A stretch of DNA of 64,000 nt from Candidatus Saccharibacteria bacterium oral taxon 488 (GCA_013099015.1 CP039998.1:248001-312000), one strand, 5' to 3'; positions 25,323 through 33,784 are shown, numbered from the stretch's first letter. Notes: generated by a model from the sequence alone, not told the origin. A program made the numbers and translations.

Positions 25323-26378
25323 CTAGGCTTCGCTGACCAGAATGTAGGTGGCCTTGGCGGAGCGTTGGAATTGCGGTTTGGCTTGCAAGTTGAGCAGAAT
25401 GGTGGTTTCTTTGACTTGACGCTTGTCGAGGACGCGCTTCACGATTTCATCGCGGTGCAGCGGCTCGCCGGCCTCGCGTAGGACGCTGGCAATGATGTCA
25501 GCGACGGTACCGCGAGCGTAACCCCACGACTCGAGGGCGTAAATACCGCGGCCGATCAGGACGAAGCGTTTGTCTTTGATGAGTTCGTTGTGAATGGCTT
25601 GGATGGTGACATCTTTGCGTTTGAAGTCGCTGTCCTTGATGGCTTTAGCGATGTCCGAAAAGTGCATTGGCTGACCGTTGCTGTCGAGAATGACGAAGAT
25701 CTTGTCACGAATGGTTTTTGGGTTGACGAGCGGCCACTTGATCAGGCCCCACAGCCCTCGGAGGTGAGCTAGTTTCTTGCTGATTGAGGCGAGCGCGGCG
25801 ATGTTGGATGGGTGCTCGTAATTGAGCGTTTTGTGTAGTTCCTCAGCGGTGACTGGCTGGCCGTGCTGTTTGATGGCTTTGACGATTTCTTCGACTTGCT
25901 TCTTGATATTCTTCTCGTCGTTTGGCGTGCCGATGATGGCTGAGTGGTAATAGTCATCGTTCTCGGTGATGATGTTGACCGACGGATTGAGCTCGGCGAT
26001 AAAGGCGACGTGTGATCGTTCGCTATCGGTGACATCCCGGCCGAGGACATGCTTGGCGAGATTATGTAGTGGCGCCGCCCGGCCCATTTCTGACAGGTGT
26101 GAGGTGACCATCTTTTCGGCCGCTGAGGCGTTTGGTATACCGCCATCGGCCACCAGCAAGCGCAGGCGAACGAGGATAGCCTTCTCGAGCTGGCGGACAC
26201 GCTCACGAGTGATTCCGAGCATGTCGCCGATCTGCTCCAGTGTCTCCTTATTGCCATATAAACCAAAGCGACGGCTAATAATCTCTTTCTCACGCTCCTG
26301 CGGAATCTGCGCCAAGACATCCTCGGCCGCTTGCCGAAGCTGCTTGTCTGGTGCGCTCTGTTCTTGTGTGTCGCTCAT
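25323..26378 (-). CDS. Sigma-70 region 4 / HARE-HTH protein
   Basis: A 351-residue transcription factor. Residues about 15-75 form a sigma-70 region-4 domain with a clear helix-turn-helix (LEQIGDMLGITRERVRQLEK). No region 2 is present, so it is not a complete sigma factor. The C-terminal half has HARE-HTH-like winged helices, as in the RNA polymerase delta subunit, seen in segments beginning GQPMHFSDIAKAI and GEPLHRDEIVKRV. It probably modulates RNA polymerase. Transcribed from its own TTGACA/TATAAT promoter. Confidence 0.8.
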   Translation of the reverse strand: MSDTQEQSAPDKQLRQAAEDVLAQIPQEREKEIISRRFGLYGNKETLEQIGDMLGITRERVRQLEKAILVRLRLLVADGGIPNASAAEKMVTSHLSEMGRAAPLHNLAKHVLGRDVTDSERSHVAFIAELNPSVNIITENDDYYHSAIIGTPNDEKNIKKQVEEIVKAIKQHGQPVTAEELHKTLNYEHPSNIAALASISKKLAHLRGLWGLIKWPLVNPKTIRDKIFVILDSNGQPMHFSDIAKAIKDSDFKRKDVTIQAIHNELIKDKRFVLIGRGIYALESWGYARGTVADIIASVLREAGEPLHRDEIVKRVLDKRQVKETTILLNLQAKPQFQRSAKATYILVSEA

Positions 26379-26441
26379 GGCTTTATGTTAAATCCTCTCT
26401 GCCTCACCTCAGAAGTTATGTTGATATATGACGATATTGCT

Positions 26442-26469
26442 ATTATACAATAAAACACTTTCGTGTCAA
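26442..26469 (-). promoter_or_regulatory. Promoter of sigma4/HARE gene
   Basis: On the minus strand, TTGACA (26469-26464), a 16-bp spacer and TATAAT (26447-26442), about 60 nt before the ATG at 26378. This is one of the few genes here with an evident 5' leader. Confidence 0.75.
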
Positions 26470-26618
26470 GCAAGTCGTATAGTACGCCATAATTATAGCA
26501 TGTATTTAACAATTTTTGCAATGAAATGGTGTGATAGTTTTTAATTTTGTGAATTATGGGAATGTGGTCTATACAGCACTAATAAAATGTGGCTTGATTG
26601 AGTTATTTTGCGGGTCAA

Positions 26619-29213
26619 TTACTTCTTTGAGCGGCTGCTTTTCCTCGGAGATTTGGATGATTTGGTTGACGTGCGGCCGCGGCGAGCGGGTTTTGCGGGT
26701 GCGGTCTTCAGGAGCTCCAGGGCCTGCTCGTGTGTAACGGTTTTTGGGTCGGTGTCTTTGGGAATCTTGGCGTTTTTCGTGCCGTCGGTGATGTATGGAC
26801 CGAAGCGGCCCTTGAGGACCTTGACGCCATCACCAAAGTCAGCGATGTTTTTCTCGGCCTCAGCCTGGAGTTTGGCGGCATAGAGTTCGCGGGCCTTTTC
26901 TAGGGTGATGGTGTGCGGGTCTTCAGGTTTGATGGAGACGAAGAGCTTGCCGACTTGGATGTACGGACCAAAGCGTCCGATGTTGGCTTTGATGTCTTGT
27001 CCGTCTTCGGTTTGGCCGACGACGCGCGGCAACTTGAACATTTCGAGTGCTTGCTCTAAGGTGACGGTTTCGATTTTCGCGCCCTTCGGTAGCGGTGCAA
27101 AGCGCGGCTTGTCCTCGTCGTCAGTGGCACCCAGTTGCAACATCGGGCCAAAGCGGCCAAAGCGAGCCAGGATTGGCTTGCCAGATTTTGGATCGATGCC
27201 GACTTCACGGTTAGCGCCGACTTTACTGCGGTCGATACCGCCTGACTGTTCAATCAGTTTGTGAAACGGCGTGTAAAATCCGTTGAGCATGGCGCTTTTG
27301 GCTAGGTCAGCGGCGGCGATTTTGTCAAATTCGGTCTCGACGTTGGCAGTGAAATCATAGTCAACGATTTGTGTGAAATGGTCGGTCAAAAAGTCGGCGA
27401 TTAGTTCCCCGCTTGGTGTTGGGATGAGCTTGCCGCGAGTGGAACCGGTTTTTTCCTGAACGATGTCGCGACTGACTTCTTCGCCGTTGTAATTGAGGAC
27501 GATGACGTCGCGCGGCTGGCCTTCGCTGTCACCTTTTTCGACGTAGCCGCGGGTCTGCACGGTGTCGATGATGGTGGCGTAGGTGCTTGGTCGGCCGATG
27601 CCGAGGTCTTCGAGTTTTTTAACCAGTGAGCCTTCGGTATAGCGGGCTGGTGGTCGGGCGAAGGTTTGGCGGGCGGTGATGTCGTGGGTTTTAAGTGTGT
27701 CGCCGGTGTGGAGTTTTGGCAAGAGTTCGTCTTTGCCGCCGCCATAGACACGCAAGAAGCCGTCAAAGGTGATAACTTCGCCTTTGGCTTCGAAGTGTAG
27801 GTCTGTTGCGGTCACCTCTCGGACATCATCAGCAAAATCGGCATCACCAGCGCCACACTCCTGCGCTGGAGTACTCTTTTCGCTTATATCTCCACTGGAG
27901 ATACTACGCGAGCGTTCGGCTGGAGCACTCGTTATTCGCGAATACTCCATAGCCCCCAGCGCAGAAGGTGTCGCTGTTGCTGGCGCATCTGGCGCGAGCG
28001 GCGTCTCAGAAAAAATCTGGGATTGTCTCGGGTCCCGGATTGTTTTATGAGACGTCTGAGCGCCGCCGATAGAAATTACCACTGTTGTCTTCTCCAATTT
28101 CGCTGCCGACATTTGCGATGCCAGGGTGCGGCGGCGGATGAGGTCGTAGAGTTTTTGGTCGTACTCGTTTGAGGTGACGGTTTCGCGGGTGATGTCGGTT
28201 GGGCGGATGGCCTCGTGGGCTTCTTGGGCGGAGGCGGATTTGGTTTTGAATTTGCGCACAGTCGAATAATCCGGGCCGTACAGCCGCTTGATGAAATCGG
28301 TGGCGCTGGCGATAGCCTGCCCGCTCAAATTGACCGAGTCAGTACGCATGTAGGTAATTTTACCGTCTTGGTAGAGCCGCTGGGCTGAGGCCATGGTGGC
28401 TTTGGAACTGAAGCCAAGCTTGGCGTTGGCCTCTTGTTGCAAGGTTGAGGTCGTAAACGGCGCGGCTGGGTTGCGCGTGCCAGGCGTCTTTGAGATATCG
28501 CTGACGGTGAATGTGACTGGCTTGAGGCTAGTTAGGAATTCATGAGCAGCTTCTTCGAAATCAAATTTCTGGTTGAGTTCGGCTTTGAATTCTTGGTTGT
28601 CGTGGATGAATATGGCGGTTACTTTGAACTGCGAGCTGCCTGCAAATTTCATAATTTCTCGTTCGCGTTCGACTAACAGCCGCACTGCCGGGCTCTGGAC
28701 GCGACCAGCCGACTTACCGCCTGGCACTTTTTGCCAGACCACGGGGCTGAGCTCAAAACCAACTAATCGGTCGAGAATCTGCCGTGCCTGCTGGGCTTGC
28801 ACCAGATTCATATCAACAGTGCGTGGATTCTTAATAGCGCTGGTGATGGCGTCCTTGGTGATCTCGTGAAAGACGATGCGCTTGGTCGTCTCGATCGGCA
28901 AATCCAACACTTTACAGAGGTGCCAAGCGATGGCTTCCCCTTCGCGGTCTTCATCGGTGGCCAGCCAGACGTTGTCTTTGCCAACGGCCTTGACGTTTTT
29001 CTTCAGCTCGGTGATGACTTTCTTCTTCTCGGGATCGATTTCATACACGGCGAAAAAATCATTCGCCACATCAATCGGCGGCGTGCCGTCCTTGGTTTTT
29101 TTGACAATTGAGCGGATGTGCCCCACGCTTGACAAGACATGAAAATCCTTGCCCAAATATTTCTCAATGGTTTTGGCTTTGGCTGGCGACTCGACGATGA
29201 CGAGATTTTTCAT
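26619..29213 (-). CDS. topA: DNA topoisomerase I
   Basis: An 864-residue type IA topoisomerase. The TOPRIM domain opens with VIVESPAKAKTIEKYLG and has the DEDREGEAIAWH motif. The active tyrosine lies in GKITYMRTDS (about residue 300). Three C-terminal GRFGPY-type repeats (about residues 680-840) precede a Lys/Ser/Arg tail. Between about residues 383 and 458 there is extra low-complexity sequence (Pro/Ala/Ser/Thr-rich) made of palindromic DNA, including a copy of the repeat also found in the methyltransferase gene at 40535-42079; the frame stays open. The ATG lies 8 nt after a TATAAT box, so it is probably leaderless. Confidence 0.95.
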   Translation of the reverse strand: MKNLVIVESPAKAKTIEKYLGKDFHVLSSVGHIRSIVKKTKDGTPPIDVANDFFAVYEIDPEKKKVITELKKNVKAVGKDNVWLATDEDREGEAIAWHLCKVLDLPIETTKRIVFHEITKDAITSAIKNPRTVDMNLVQAQQARQILDRLVGFELSPVVWQKVPGGKSAGRVQSPAVRLLVEREREIMKFAGSSQFKVTAIFIHDNQEFKAELNQKFDFEEAAHEFLTSLKPVTFTVSDISKTPGTRNPAAPFTTSTLQQEANAKLGFSSKATMASAQRLYQDGKITYMRTDSVNLSGQAIASATDFIKRLYGPDYSTVRKFKTKSASAQEAHEAIRPTDITRETVTSNEYDQKLYDLIRRRTLASQMSAAKLEKTTVVISIGGAQTSHKTIRDPRQSQIFSETPLAPDAPATATPSALGAMEYSRITSAPAERSRSISSGDISEKSTPAQECGAGDADFADDVREVTATDLHFEAKGEVITFDGFLRVYGGGKDELLPKLHTGDTLKTHDITARQTFARPPARYTEGSLVKKLEDLGIGRPSTYATIIDTVQTRGYVEKGDSEGQPRDVIVLNYNGEEVSRDIVQEKTGSTRGKLIPTPSGELIADFLTDHFTQIVDYDFTANVETEFDKIAAADLAKSAMLNGFYTPFHKLIEQSGGIDRSKVGANREVGIDPKSGKPILARFGRFGPMLQLGATDDEDKPRFAPLPKGAKIETVTLEQALEMFKLPRVVGQTEDGQDIKANIGRFGPYIQVGKLFVSIKPEDPHTITLEKARELYAAKLQAEAEKNIADFGDGVKVLKGRFGPYITDGTKNAKIPKDTDPKTVTHEQALELLKTAPAKPARRGRTSTKSSKSPRKSSRSKK
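27862..27952. repeat. Cluster of small palindromes in topA
   Basis: Within the topA insert are a perfect 15-bp inverted repeat (ATCTCCACTGGAGAT, 27888-27902), a 12-bp palindrome (TATTCGCGAATA, about 27932-27943) and repeated GGAGTACTC / GAGTGCTCC-like units. They encode the Ser/Pro/Ala-rich insert. Confidence 0.6.
28002..28054 (+). repeat. Palindromic in-frame element, copy 1 (topA)
   Basis: A 53-bp imperfect palindrome: arms CGTCTCA / TGAGACG, core containing AGAAAAAATCTGGG and CTCGGGTCCCGG. It matches the two copies in the methyltransferase gene at 40535-42079 but lies in the opposite orientation relative to the coding strand. It encodes a stretch beginning SHKTIRDPRQ and remains open. Confidence 0.8.
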
Positions 29214-29279
29214 AACTCTATATTATATCAAATCACCTCGCAACCACAACCGCCGAGGGTGTTTGGGCGCGAGAGCCTC

Positions 29280-29957
29280 TTATTGCTGTTGGCGTATTTC
29301 TTCCTTGACTTGCTTACTGAGTTTGGCGGCACGTATCATATATTGAGCGGCTGCTAGGCCGGCAACTGGTAAGTATATTTTAGATACTCCGTCACCGAGG
29401 CTACGGAGTACCTTTGCTGTTTTCTCGTGGCCAAATGACTCTACCGAGCCGCTGAGTATGTATAATAATGTCGCGGTCGACACGAGGGCGCCACTGATGC
29501 GGCCAACCTGTGTTGGTCGGAGCGGTTCGGCCTGGCTGGGGAGTTGGCGGTGCTTTTGTTCCGCTATGAGCGTGGCTATTGCTTTGGTCGCCTCGAGGCT
29601 GGTCATAGATGCAACGACAGTCTTTGAGGCGAGACCATCTTCTACTATCTTTAGGAGTGCAGTGGCGGCGACCACTTTATCTCTGATGGGGTCAAGCTTG
29701 ATACCGAGTTTTGATTGCTGATGGAGGCGTCTCGCTAGTGCTCCATCAGCCTTGTCTGACAGTTCGCCAACGACCAAGGCGGCGATACCCTTAACGGTGT
29801 CAGCGTTTTGGATGCCGTATATGCTGCATAGTCCACCTACTGTAGTAACGATATTAGGTAGCGTGAGTATGTCGTCTGATACCTCTGGGTCGATAGGGGT
29901 GTCTGGATTATGGCACGTTTCAATGGTTGTATTGGGCCTTGATAATTCTCTATTCAT
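29280..29957 (-). CDS. CDP-alcohol phosphatidyltransferase
   Basis: A 225-residue membrane enzyme of the CDP-alcohol phosphotransferase family. The catalytic signature is complete at about residues 72-94: D-G, two residues, A-R, eight residues, G, three residues, D, three residues, D (DGALAR ... GIKLDPIRD). Several hydrophobic helices surround it. The likely role is phosphatidylglycerophosphate synthase-type phospholipid headgroup transfer. I start it at the ATG at 29957, which follows TATGCT by 7 nt; a longer frame exists upstream but runs through that promoter. Confidence 0.8.
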   Translation of the reverse strand: MNRELSRPNTTIETCHNPDTPIDPEVSDDILTLPNIVTTVGGLCSIYGIQNADTVKGIAALVVGELSDKADGALARRLHQQSKLGIKLDPIRDKVVAATALLKIVEDGLASKTVVASMTSLEATKAIATLIAEQKHRQLPSQAEPLRPTQVGRISGALVSTATLLYILSGSVESFGHEKTAKVLRSLGDGVSKIYLPVAGLAAAQYMIRAAKLSKQVKEEIRQQQ

Positions 29958-30013
29958 TGAGACTAGCATAGCATCGTGGCAGAAGCGCCACGAGCATAGA
30001 CGCATTGTTGATA

Positions 30014-30886
30014 CTAGTTAAGTGTCCAATTATTCGCCCCGAGCGGCTTGATCACGCCGTTGATCTCTAGCATGGTTAGCGCTGTGGCGAAGTCGGCTAG
30101 GTTGAGGCCGGATTGTTGCTGTAGTTGGTCGCCGTCTCTGAGGCCAGTTCGGAGCAAGTCAATGATGGTGTTTTCGGCTGGGGTTTCACCGAGGGGGATG
30201 ACGGCTTGGTCGGTAGCCGATCGAGCGGTTGATGGGGCGATGACGTTGAGAATGTCCGTGGCAGTGGTGGCGACGAGGGCACCTTGTTTGAGTAGCGCGT
30301 TGCAGCCAGCAGACAGCGGGCTGGTGATGTTACCCGGCACGGCAAAGACGTCGCGGCCTTGCGACAAGGCGTGGGCAGCGGTGTTCAGCGTGCCGCTACG
30401 CTCGGCGGCCTCGGTGATGATGACAGCGTCAGCCAGGCCAGAAACCAAGCGGTTGCGCTCTAAAAAGCTCCAGCGATTGACGATTTTGCCGTCGCCTTTT
30501 TTCCACTCGGATAGGATAGCACCGCCATTTTTGATGATGTTCATGGCTAACTTGTAATTGGTTTGCGGCGAGATGTCAGGCAGTTCATTGGGAATGACGC
30601 CGATGACCGTGCCGCCAGCCTTGAGAGCGGCCCTTTGGGCGATGCCGTCGATACCGAGCGCCAAGCCACTGACGATGATACAGCCGGCTTTTGCTAGGTC
30701 GCTCGCCAGCTGCTCGGTCACCTCCCGGCCGTACGCCGAGGGTTTGCGTGAGCCAACGATTGCCACGACCGGTGCGCCGCTATCTGGCAAATTTCCCATG
30801 AAACACAAGCTTTTCGGCGGATTAGCAATACTTGCCAACCTCTGGGTAAAGTTATGCTCATCTGGACGGATTCTATTGATTTCCAT
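30014..30886 (-). CDS. dprA: DNA processing protein DprA
   Basis: About 290 residues with the Rossmann-like DprA/Smf core: VAIVGSRKPSAYG, SGLALGIDGIAQRAAL, ERNRLVSGLAD, AERSGTLNTA and VFAVPGNITSPLSAG. It loads RecA on incoming single-stranded DNA during natural transformation. A C-terminal winged helix is present. A longer frame starts at 30913, but the ATG at 30886 lies 7 nt after TATCAC with TTGACA 16 bp further upstream, which fits this genome's leaderless pattern. With the prepilin at 42.1-42.6 kb it supports DNA uptake ability. Confidence 0.88.
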   Translation of the reverse strand: MEINRIRPDEHNFTQRLASIANPPKSLCFMGNLPDSGAPVVAIVGSRKPSAYGREVTEQLASDLAKAGCIIVSGLALGIDGIAQRAALKAGGTVIGVIPNELPDISPQTNYKLAMNIIKNGGAILSEWKKGDGKIVNRWSFLERNRLVSGLADAVIITEAAERSGTLNTAAHALSQGRDVFAVPGNITSPLSAGCNALLKQGALVATTATDILNVIAPSTARSATDQAVIPLGETPAENTIIDLLRTGLRDGDQLQQQSGLNLADFATALTMLEINGVIKPLGANNWTLN

Positions 30887-30906
30887 GACTTTTGTGATAA
30901 AAAGTA

Positions 30907-30935
30907 TTGACATGTTGTCAAATGCTTGCTATAAT
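30907..30935 (+). promoter_or_regulatory. Strong promoter of a transcript with no evident ORF
   Basis: TTGACA at 30907-30912, exactly 17 bp, TATAAT at 30930-30935 (with an extended TGC). It is divergent from, and overlaps, the dprA promoter. No protein gene follows for more than 460 bp. Confidence 0.8.
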
Positions 30936-30941
30936 CAGGAG

Positions 30942-31255
30942 CAATTGGTTAGCCGAAGTGCTAATCAAAAGCACCTTATACCCCCTATTCTAACTAATAT
31001 GTTAGGTTGCGCGCAATGGCATTAAGTATTCTTACCCTCCACTTTTTGCGATTCAACGTTACGCGCATACTAACCCCTTTAACTGCCCTTTTTTGAAGGC
31101 GACCTCTGTTAAGGTGAGCACTGGATGGTGTTGATATTATAATCAGGCGCGGACTTTTGGAGTTTTAGTCACGACGCTTCACTGAGACGGGAGCTCGGGT
31201 GGGTTGAAGGGTAACAAAGCGCCAGGTGATGCCCACCCTTACCTGGCGCTTTTTT
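30942..31255 (+). ncRNA. Candidate structured non-coding RNA
   Basis: A unit of about 314 nt between a consensus promoter and a strong terminator. The 5' end can form a 7-bp hairpin (GGTTAGC / GCTAATC). The terminator loop carries GCCCACCC, complementary to GGGTGGG just upstream (about 31197-31203), allowing an alternative fold. A second TATAAT at 31138-31143 may make a shorter RNA of about 105 nt. The best small ORF is 26 codons (31016-31096) without a ribosome-binding site. I found no RNase P, tmRNA, SRP or 6S signatures by eye. Confidence 0.5.
31216..31255 (+). terminator. Intrinsic terminator
   Basis: A perfect 12-bp stem (AAAGCGCCAGGT / ACCTGGCGCTTT) with a 13-nt loop, running into TTTTTT. 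It is the strongest terminator in the window. Confidence 0.92.
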
Positions 31256-31366
31256 AGTTGGGTTTTTGACCTGAGCTTGTAGTATCTGAGTGAGGATTGG
31301 GTGCGAATTGGCGTGGGACGGTTTGCTAGAAAGTAAAATTTTGGTTGGATATGCGTGAGCATAATA

Positions 31367-31395
31367 TTGACTTTTTGTCTCTAAAATAGTATAGT
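31367..31395 (+). promoter_or_regulatory. Promoter of coiled-coil gene
   Basis: TTGACT at 31367-31372, 17 bp, TATAGT at 31390-31395; ATG at 31404 follows after 8 nt. Confidence 0.7.
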
Positions 31396-31403
31396 GAAGG
31401 CAT

Positions 31404-32387
31404 ATGACGCAGATAATTGAGCACGGTACCTTAGTCAAATTAAGCCAAGAACGCCCGTTGGTGTTTCGAGCCCAAGCGGCCGCCGTCTTGGCACGTGTGC
31501 CGCGACGATTTCGACGAGACGCGCGGGTGCTGAATCGTAGCAAGCGCACAATGCACGACATGTTGACGGCGTGGCGAGACGAATGTTTGCCAAGGCTAGA
31601 GACGATCACCTCGGCGCATAATGCGACAATGTTGCAACAAGCCTTGCAGGAGGATTTGCTGGCTGAGGCGTCATCGCAGCAACGACTGATCGCCATGATG
31701 ATACCAGTGCGGCTCGAGGAGGAGCGACTAGCCTTTGCGGGGTCGCAGTTTACGTTAAAGCGAGAGAAAAAGCCGTATCGACGGACGCTGGCGTTTACCC
31801 AGCAGCCAATCGAGGTCTGTCGGCAGCAGGTTGAAGATTTTATGCGGTACGAACTGTACCGGGCGGTGCTCTCTGAGGTCGGTGTGACTGTGGTGGACAA
31901 GCAGGCGCGACCTCTGGTGCGATGCTGGCAGCGGCTGCGGGCCGGTCGTCAGGTCAAGAAACTGCGGCGCGAGGTAACGAGGCGCTTGGCGGCGATTGAG
32001 CGAGAAATGACGGCGATTGAGCAGGAGCGCGGTGGCTTGGCGGCGCGGCTGTTCGGGCTGAATATTGATTATGTGACGGTGCTGGCAGCGCGACAGGAGT
32101 ATGAAAAGGCGCTGGGTCGGCTGAGTAAAAAAGCGGCCGAGAGCCCAGCGAAGCGGCTGGCGCTATATGAGAAAAAGACCGAAGCGATTCGCGAGGAGTA
32201 CCTCGACACGGTGCCGGGTGTGGCGAATTTGTCAGAGGCGCAGCGGGCGGTCAAGGAAATTGATTCGGTGCTGCTCGCGATTTTTGACCTAGACGCGACC
32301 GCGCGCAACGAACTGATGAGCGCATTTAAGCGCTACCGGACGCTGACGCGTGAGCGCGACATGCTACGGGCGAAGCTTGAGGTGTAG
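31404..32387 (+). CDS. Hypothetical helical protein
   Basis: A 327-residue, strongly basic and almost entirely helical protein of no family I recognise. Coiled-coil-like stretches occur at about residues 175-215 (LRREVTRRLAAIEREMTAI), 230-270 and 285-327. There is no signal peptide, transmembrane helix or catalytic motif. It has its own promoter and lies between the candidate RNA and the Fur regulator. It could be a nucleoid-associated or structural protein; that is speculation. Confidence 0.75.
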   Translation: MTQIIEHGTLVKLSQERPLVFRAQAAAVLARVPRRFRRDARVLNRSKRTMHDMLTAWRDECLPRLETITSAHNATMLQQALQEDLLAEASSQQRLIAMMIPVRLEEERLAFAGSQFTLKREKKPYRRTLAFTQQPIEVCRQQVEDFMRYELYRAVLSEVGVTVVDKQARPLVRCWQRLRAGRQVKKLRREVTRRLAAIEREMTAIEQERGGLAARLFGLNIDYVTVLAARQEYEKALGRLSKKAAESPAKRLALYEKKTEAIREEYLDTVPGVANLSEAQRAVKEIDSVLLAIFDLDATARNELMSAFKRYRTLTRERDMLRAKLEV

Positions 32388-32453
32388 TTTGTGAGAGAGA
32401 TATCGGGCCCCGTGTGGTTCGTTGGAATTGAGATGGCTGCTGCTGGCGGTCGG

Positions 32454-32903
32454 CTAGGCTTGGCTCGTCGTCTTGGTTGAGCCAGGCTGTGTATTACCAG
32501 CTGCCATGCAGGCCTGGCACACTCCTTCGAGTTCAAAGTGGTGGCGCTCGACACGGAAGTGATGGCGCTGACCGATCAAGGCAATGAGCCGTTCTAGCTC
32601 TGGTGTCTCCAGCGGTTCGGCGTTATGACAGCGTGTGCAGTAGAGGTGGTGGTGATGCGCGATGAATGGCTCGGCGAGCTCATAACGGACTTTCCAGCCG
32701 ATGTGGATGGTGTTAATGACGTGGAGCTCGTGAAAGGTTTCGAGGATGCGATAGATGCTGGTGCGGTTAGTGTTCGGGCAGCGCTTGGCGATTTCGGCGA
32801 TGGTCAGTGGCACGTCGATGGATTCGAGTGCCGTAAAGACTTCGCAGCGTGATTTGGTCAGGCGAAGGTCGGCTTGGCGAAAGATGTCGCGTAAGGTATC
32901 CAT
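32454..32903 (-). CDS. Fur/Zur-family metalloregulator
   Basis: A 149-residue Fur-family repressor. The winged helix covers residues 1-80 (LTIAEIAKRCP, then NRTSIYRILETFHEL). The dimerisation domain has the regulatory-site HHHHLYC and two CxxC pairs (CTRC and CQAC) for structural zinc. It cannot be assigned to Fur, Zur or PerR from sequence alone; the linked nicotianamine-synthase-like, TIGR03943/UPF0718 and COG0523 genes favour zinc (Zur). The ATG at 32903 is 6 nt from a TACAAT box (-35 TTGCAA, 18 bp). The promoter overlaps a palindrome shared with the divergent gene, so autoregulation is likely. Confidence 0.9.
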   Translation of the reverse strand: MDTLRDIFRQADLRLTKSRCEVFTALESIDVPLTIAEIAKRCPNTNRTSIYRILETFHELHVINTIHIGWKVRYELAEPFIAHHHHLYCTRCHNAEPLETPELERLIALIGQRHHFRVERHHFELEGVCQACMAAGNTQPGSTKTTSQA

Positions 32904-32940
32904 GTCGCAATTGTAGCACTTATTGCGACAAAATTGCAAT
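32903..32940. promoter_or_regulatory. Divergent operator between fur and NAS-like gene
   Basis: Two overlapping inverted repeats: TGTCGCAAT / ATTGCGACA with a 10-bp spacer (32903-32930), and a 19-bp element ATTGCGACAAAATTGCAAT (32922-32940) with perfect 5-bp ends. Nineteen bp is the usual length of a Fur-family site. Both promoters are covered: TTGCGA at 32923-32928 and TACAAT at 32947-32952 for the rightward gene. Confidence 0.65.
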
Positions 32941-32970
32941 AAGCTATACAATACGCCATACTGATGAGCT

Positions 32971-33738
32971 ATGAATGAATGTATTAAACGAGTGCTGAGC
33001 TTGCCGCAGCTCACGCCTTCTGAGGAAGTTAATGCGGAATTTACCAAATTAGTTGAGACGGTGGTGGCGCATGGTAAAGAACCACTACTGTGCGACGAGG
33101 ATATCCGCCATCAGGTGCAGCGGCGCTGCGCGGTAGCCGAAGGAGAACTGGAGCGACACTGGTCGAGGCGTATCACGAAGGCGGATAACCCATGGTCAGA
33201 ACTAAAAGAATTTCCGTATCATGAAAATTATAAAGAGTTGACGCGGCGTGAGATTGGACTACTGAGGCGAGCTAGGCTGTGGCTGTGTGACTCCTCGGAG
33301 GTTGCGATGATCGGTAGCGGGCCGTTGCCGCTGACAGGATTGTGGCTACATCAGCTAACAGGAGCACAGATTACGCATGTTGACGCGTCGGACGAGGCAA
33401 TTGAGTTATCACGCGGCCTTGCGGCGGTGCTTGATTGGCCGGGTAAATTTGTGACTGGTCTGGGTCAGTCGGTGGCACTGGATGAGGGGCGATATGATGC
33501 GATTTATGTGGCGGGGCTGGCCGGCGAGACGCTGGCGGAAAAGCAAGCAATTGTTGATCATGTACGACCAGCACTTAAACCAGACGGGCGACTGATCGCG
33601 CGCGGGGCGTACGGGGCGCGCACCCTGCTCTATCCAGGATTTGATGCTCACGCTTTTGAGGGTGTGCAGCTGATGGAGGAATATCATCCGACAGATGAGG
33701 TGATTAATTCAGTCTTTGTGTACAAGCCCGTGCAGTAA
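32971..33738 (+). CDS. Nicotianamine synthase-like metallophore enzyme
   Basis: A 255-residue member of the nicotianamine synthase family (PF03059), which builds nicotianamine-type metal chelators from S-adenosylmethionine aminocarboxypropyl groups. Diagnostic blocks are all present: GSGPLPLTGLWL at about residues 113-124, THVDASDEAIELS, YDAIYVAGLAGE, EKQAIVDHV, and RGAYGARTLLYPG. Bacterial relatives include CntL of staphylopine synthesis and archaeal enzymes. No opine dehydrogenase (CntM-like) gene is adjacent, so the product may be a plain nicotianamine-like compound. It is divergent from the Fur-family gene over a shared operator, so metal-repressed expression is predicted. Confidence 0.88.
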   Translation: MNECIKRVLSLPQLTPSEEVNAEFTKLVETVVAHGKEPLLCDEDIRHQVQRRCAVAEGELERHWSRRITKADNPWSELKEFPYHENYKELTRREIGLLRRARLWLCDSSEVAMIGSGPLPLTGLWLHQLTGAQITHVDASDEAIELSRGLAAVLDWPGKFVTGLGQSVALDEGRYDAIYVAGLAGETLAEKQAIVDHVRPALKPDGRLIARGAYGARTLLYPGFDAHAFEGVQLMEEYHPTDEVINSVFVYKPVQ

Positions 33739-33784
33739 CGAAGCGTAGCACTAATTGAGACATTGTTGCAATAGTGATACATAG

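Noticed and set aside
31016..31096. 26-codon hydrophobic ORF inside the candidate ncRNA
   Set aside because: No ribosome-binding site and not in first position of the transcript; the RNA interpretation is simpler, though a leader peptide is not excluded.
32971..33738. Complete opine-metallophore cluster
   Set aside because: No opine dehydrogenase, racemase or dedicated ABC importer lies nearby, so only the synthase step can be claimed.
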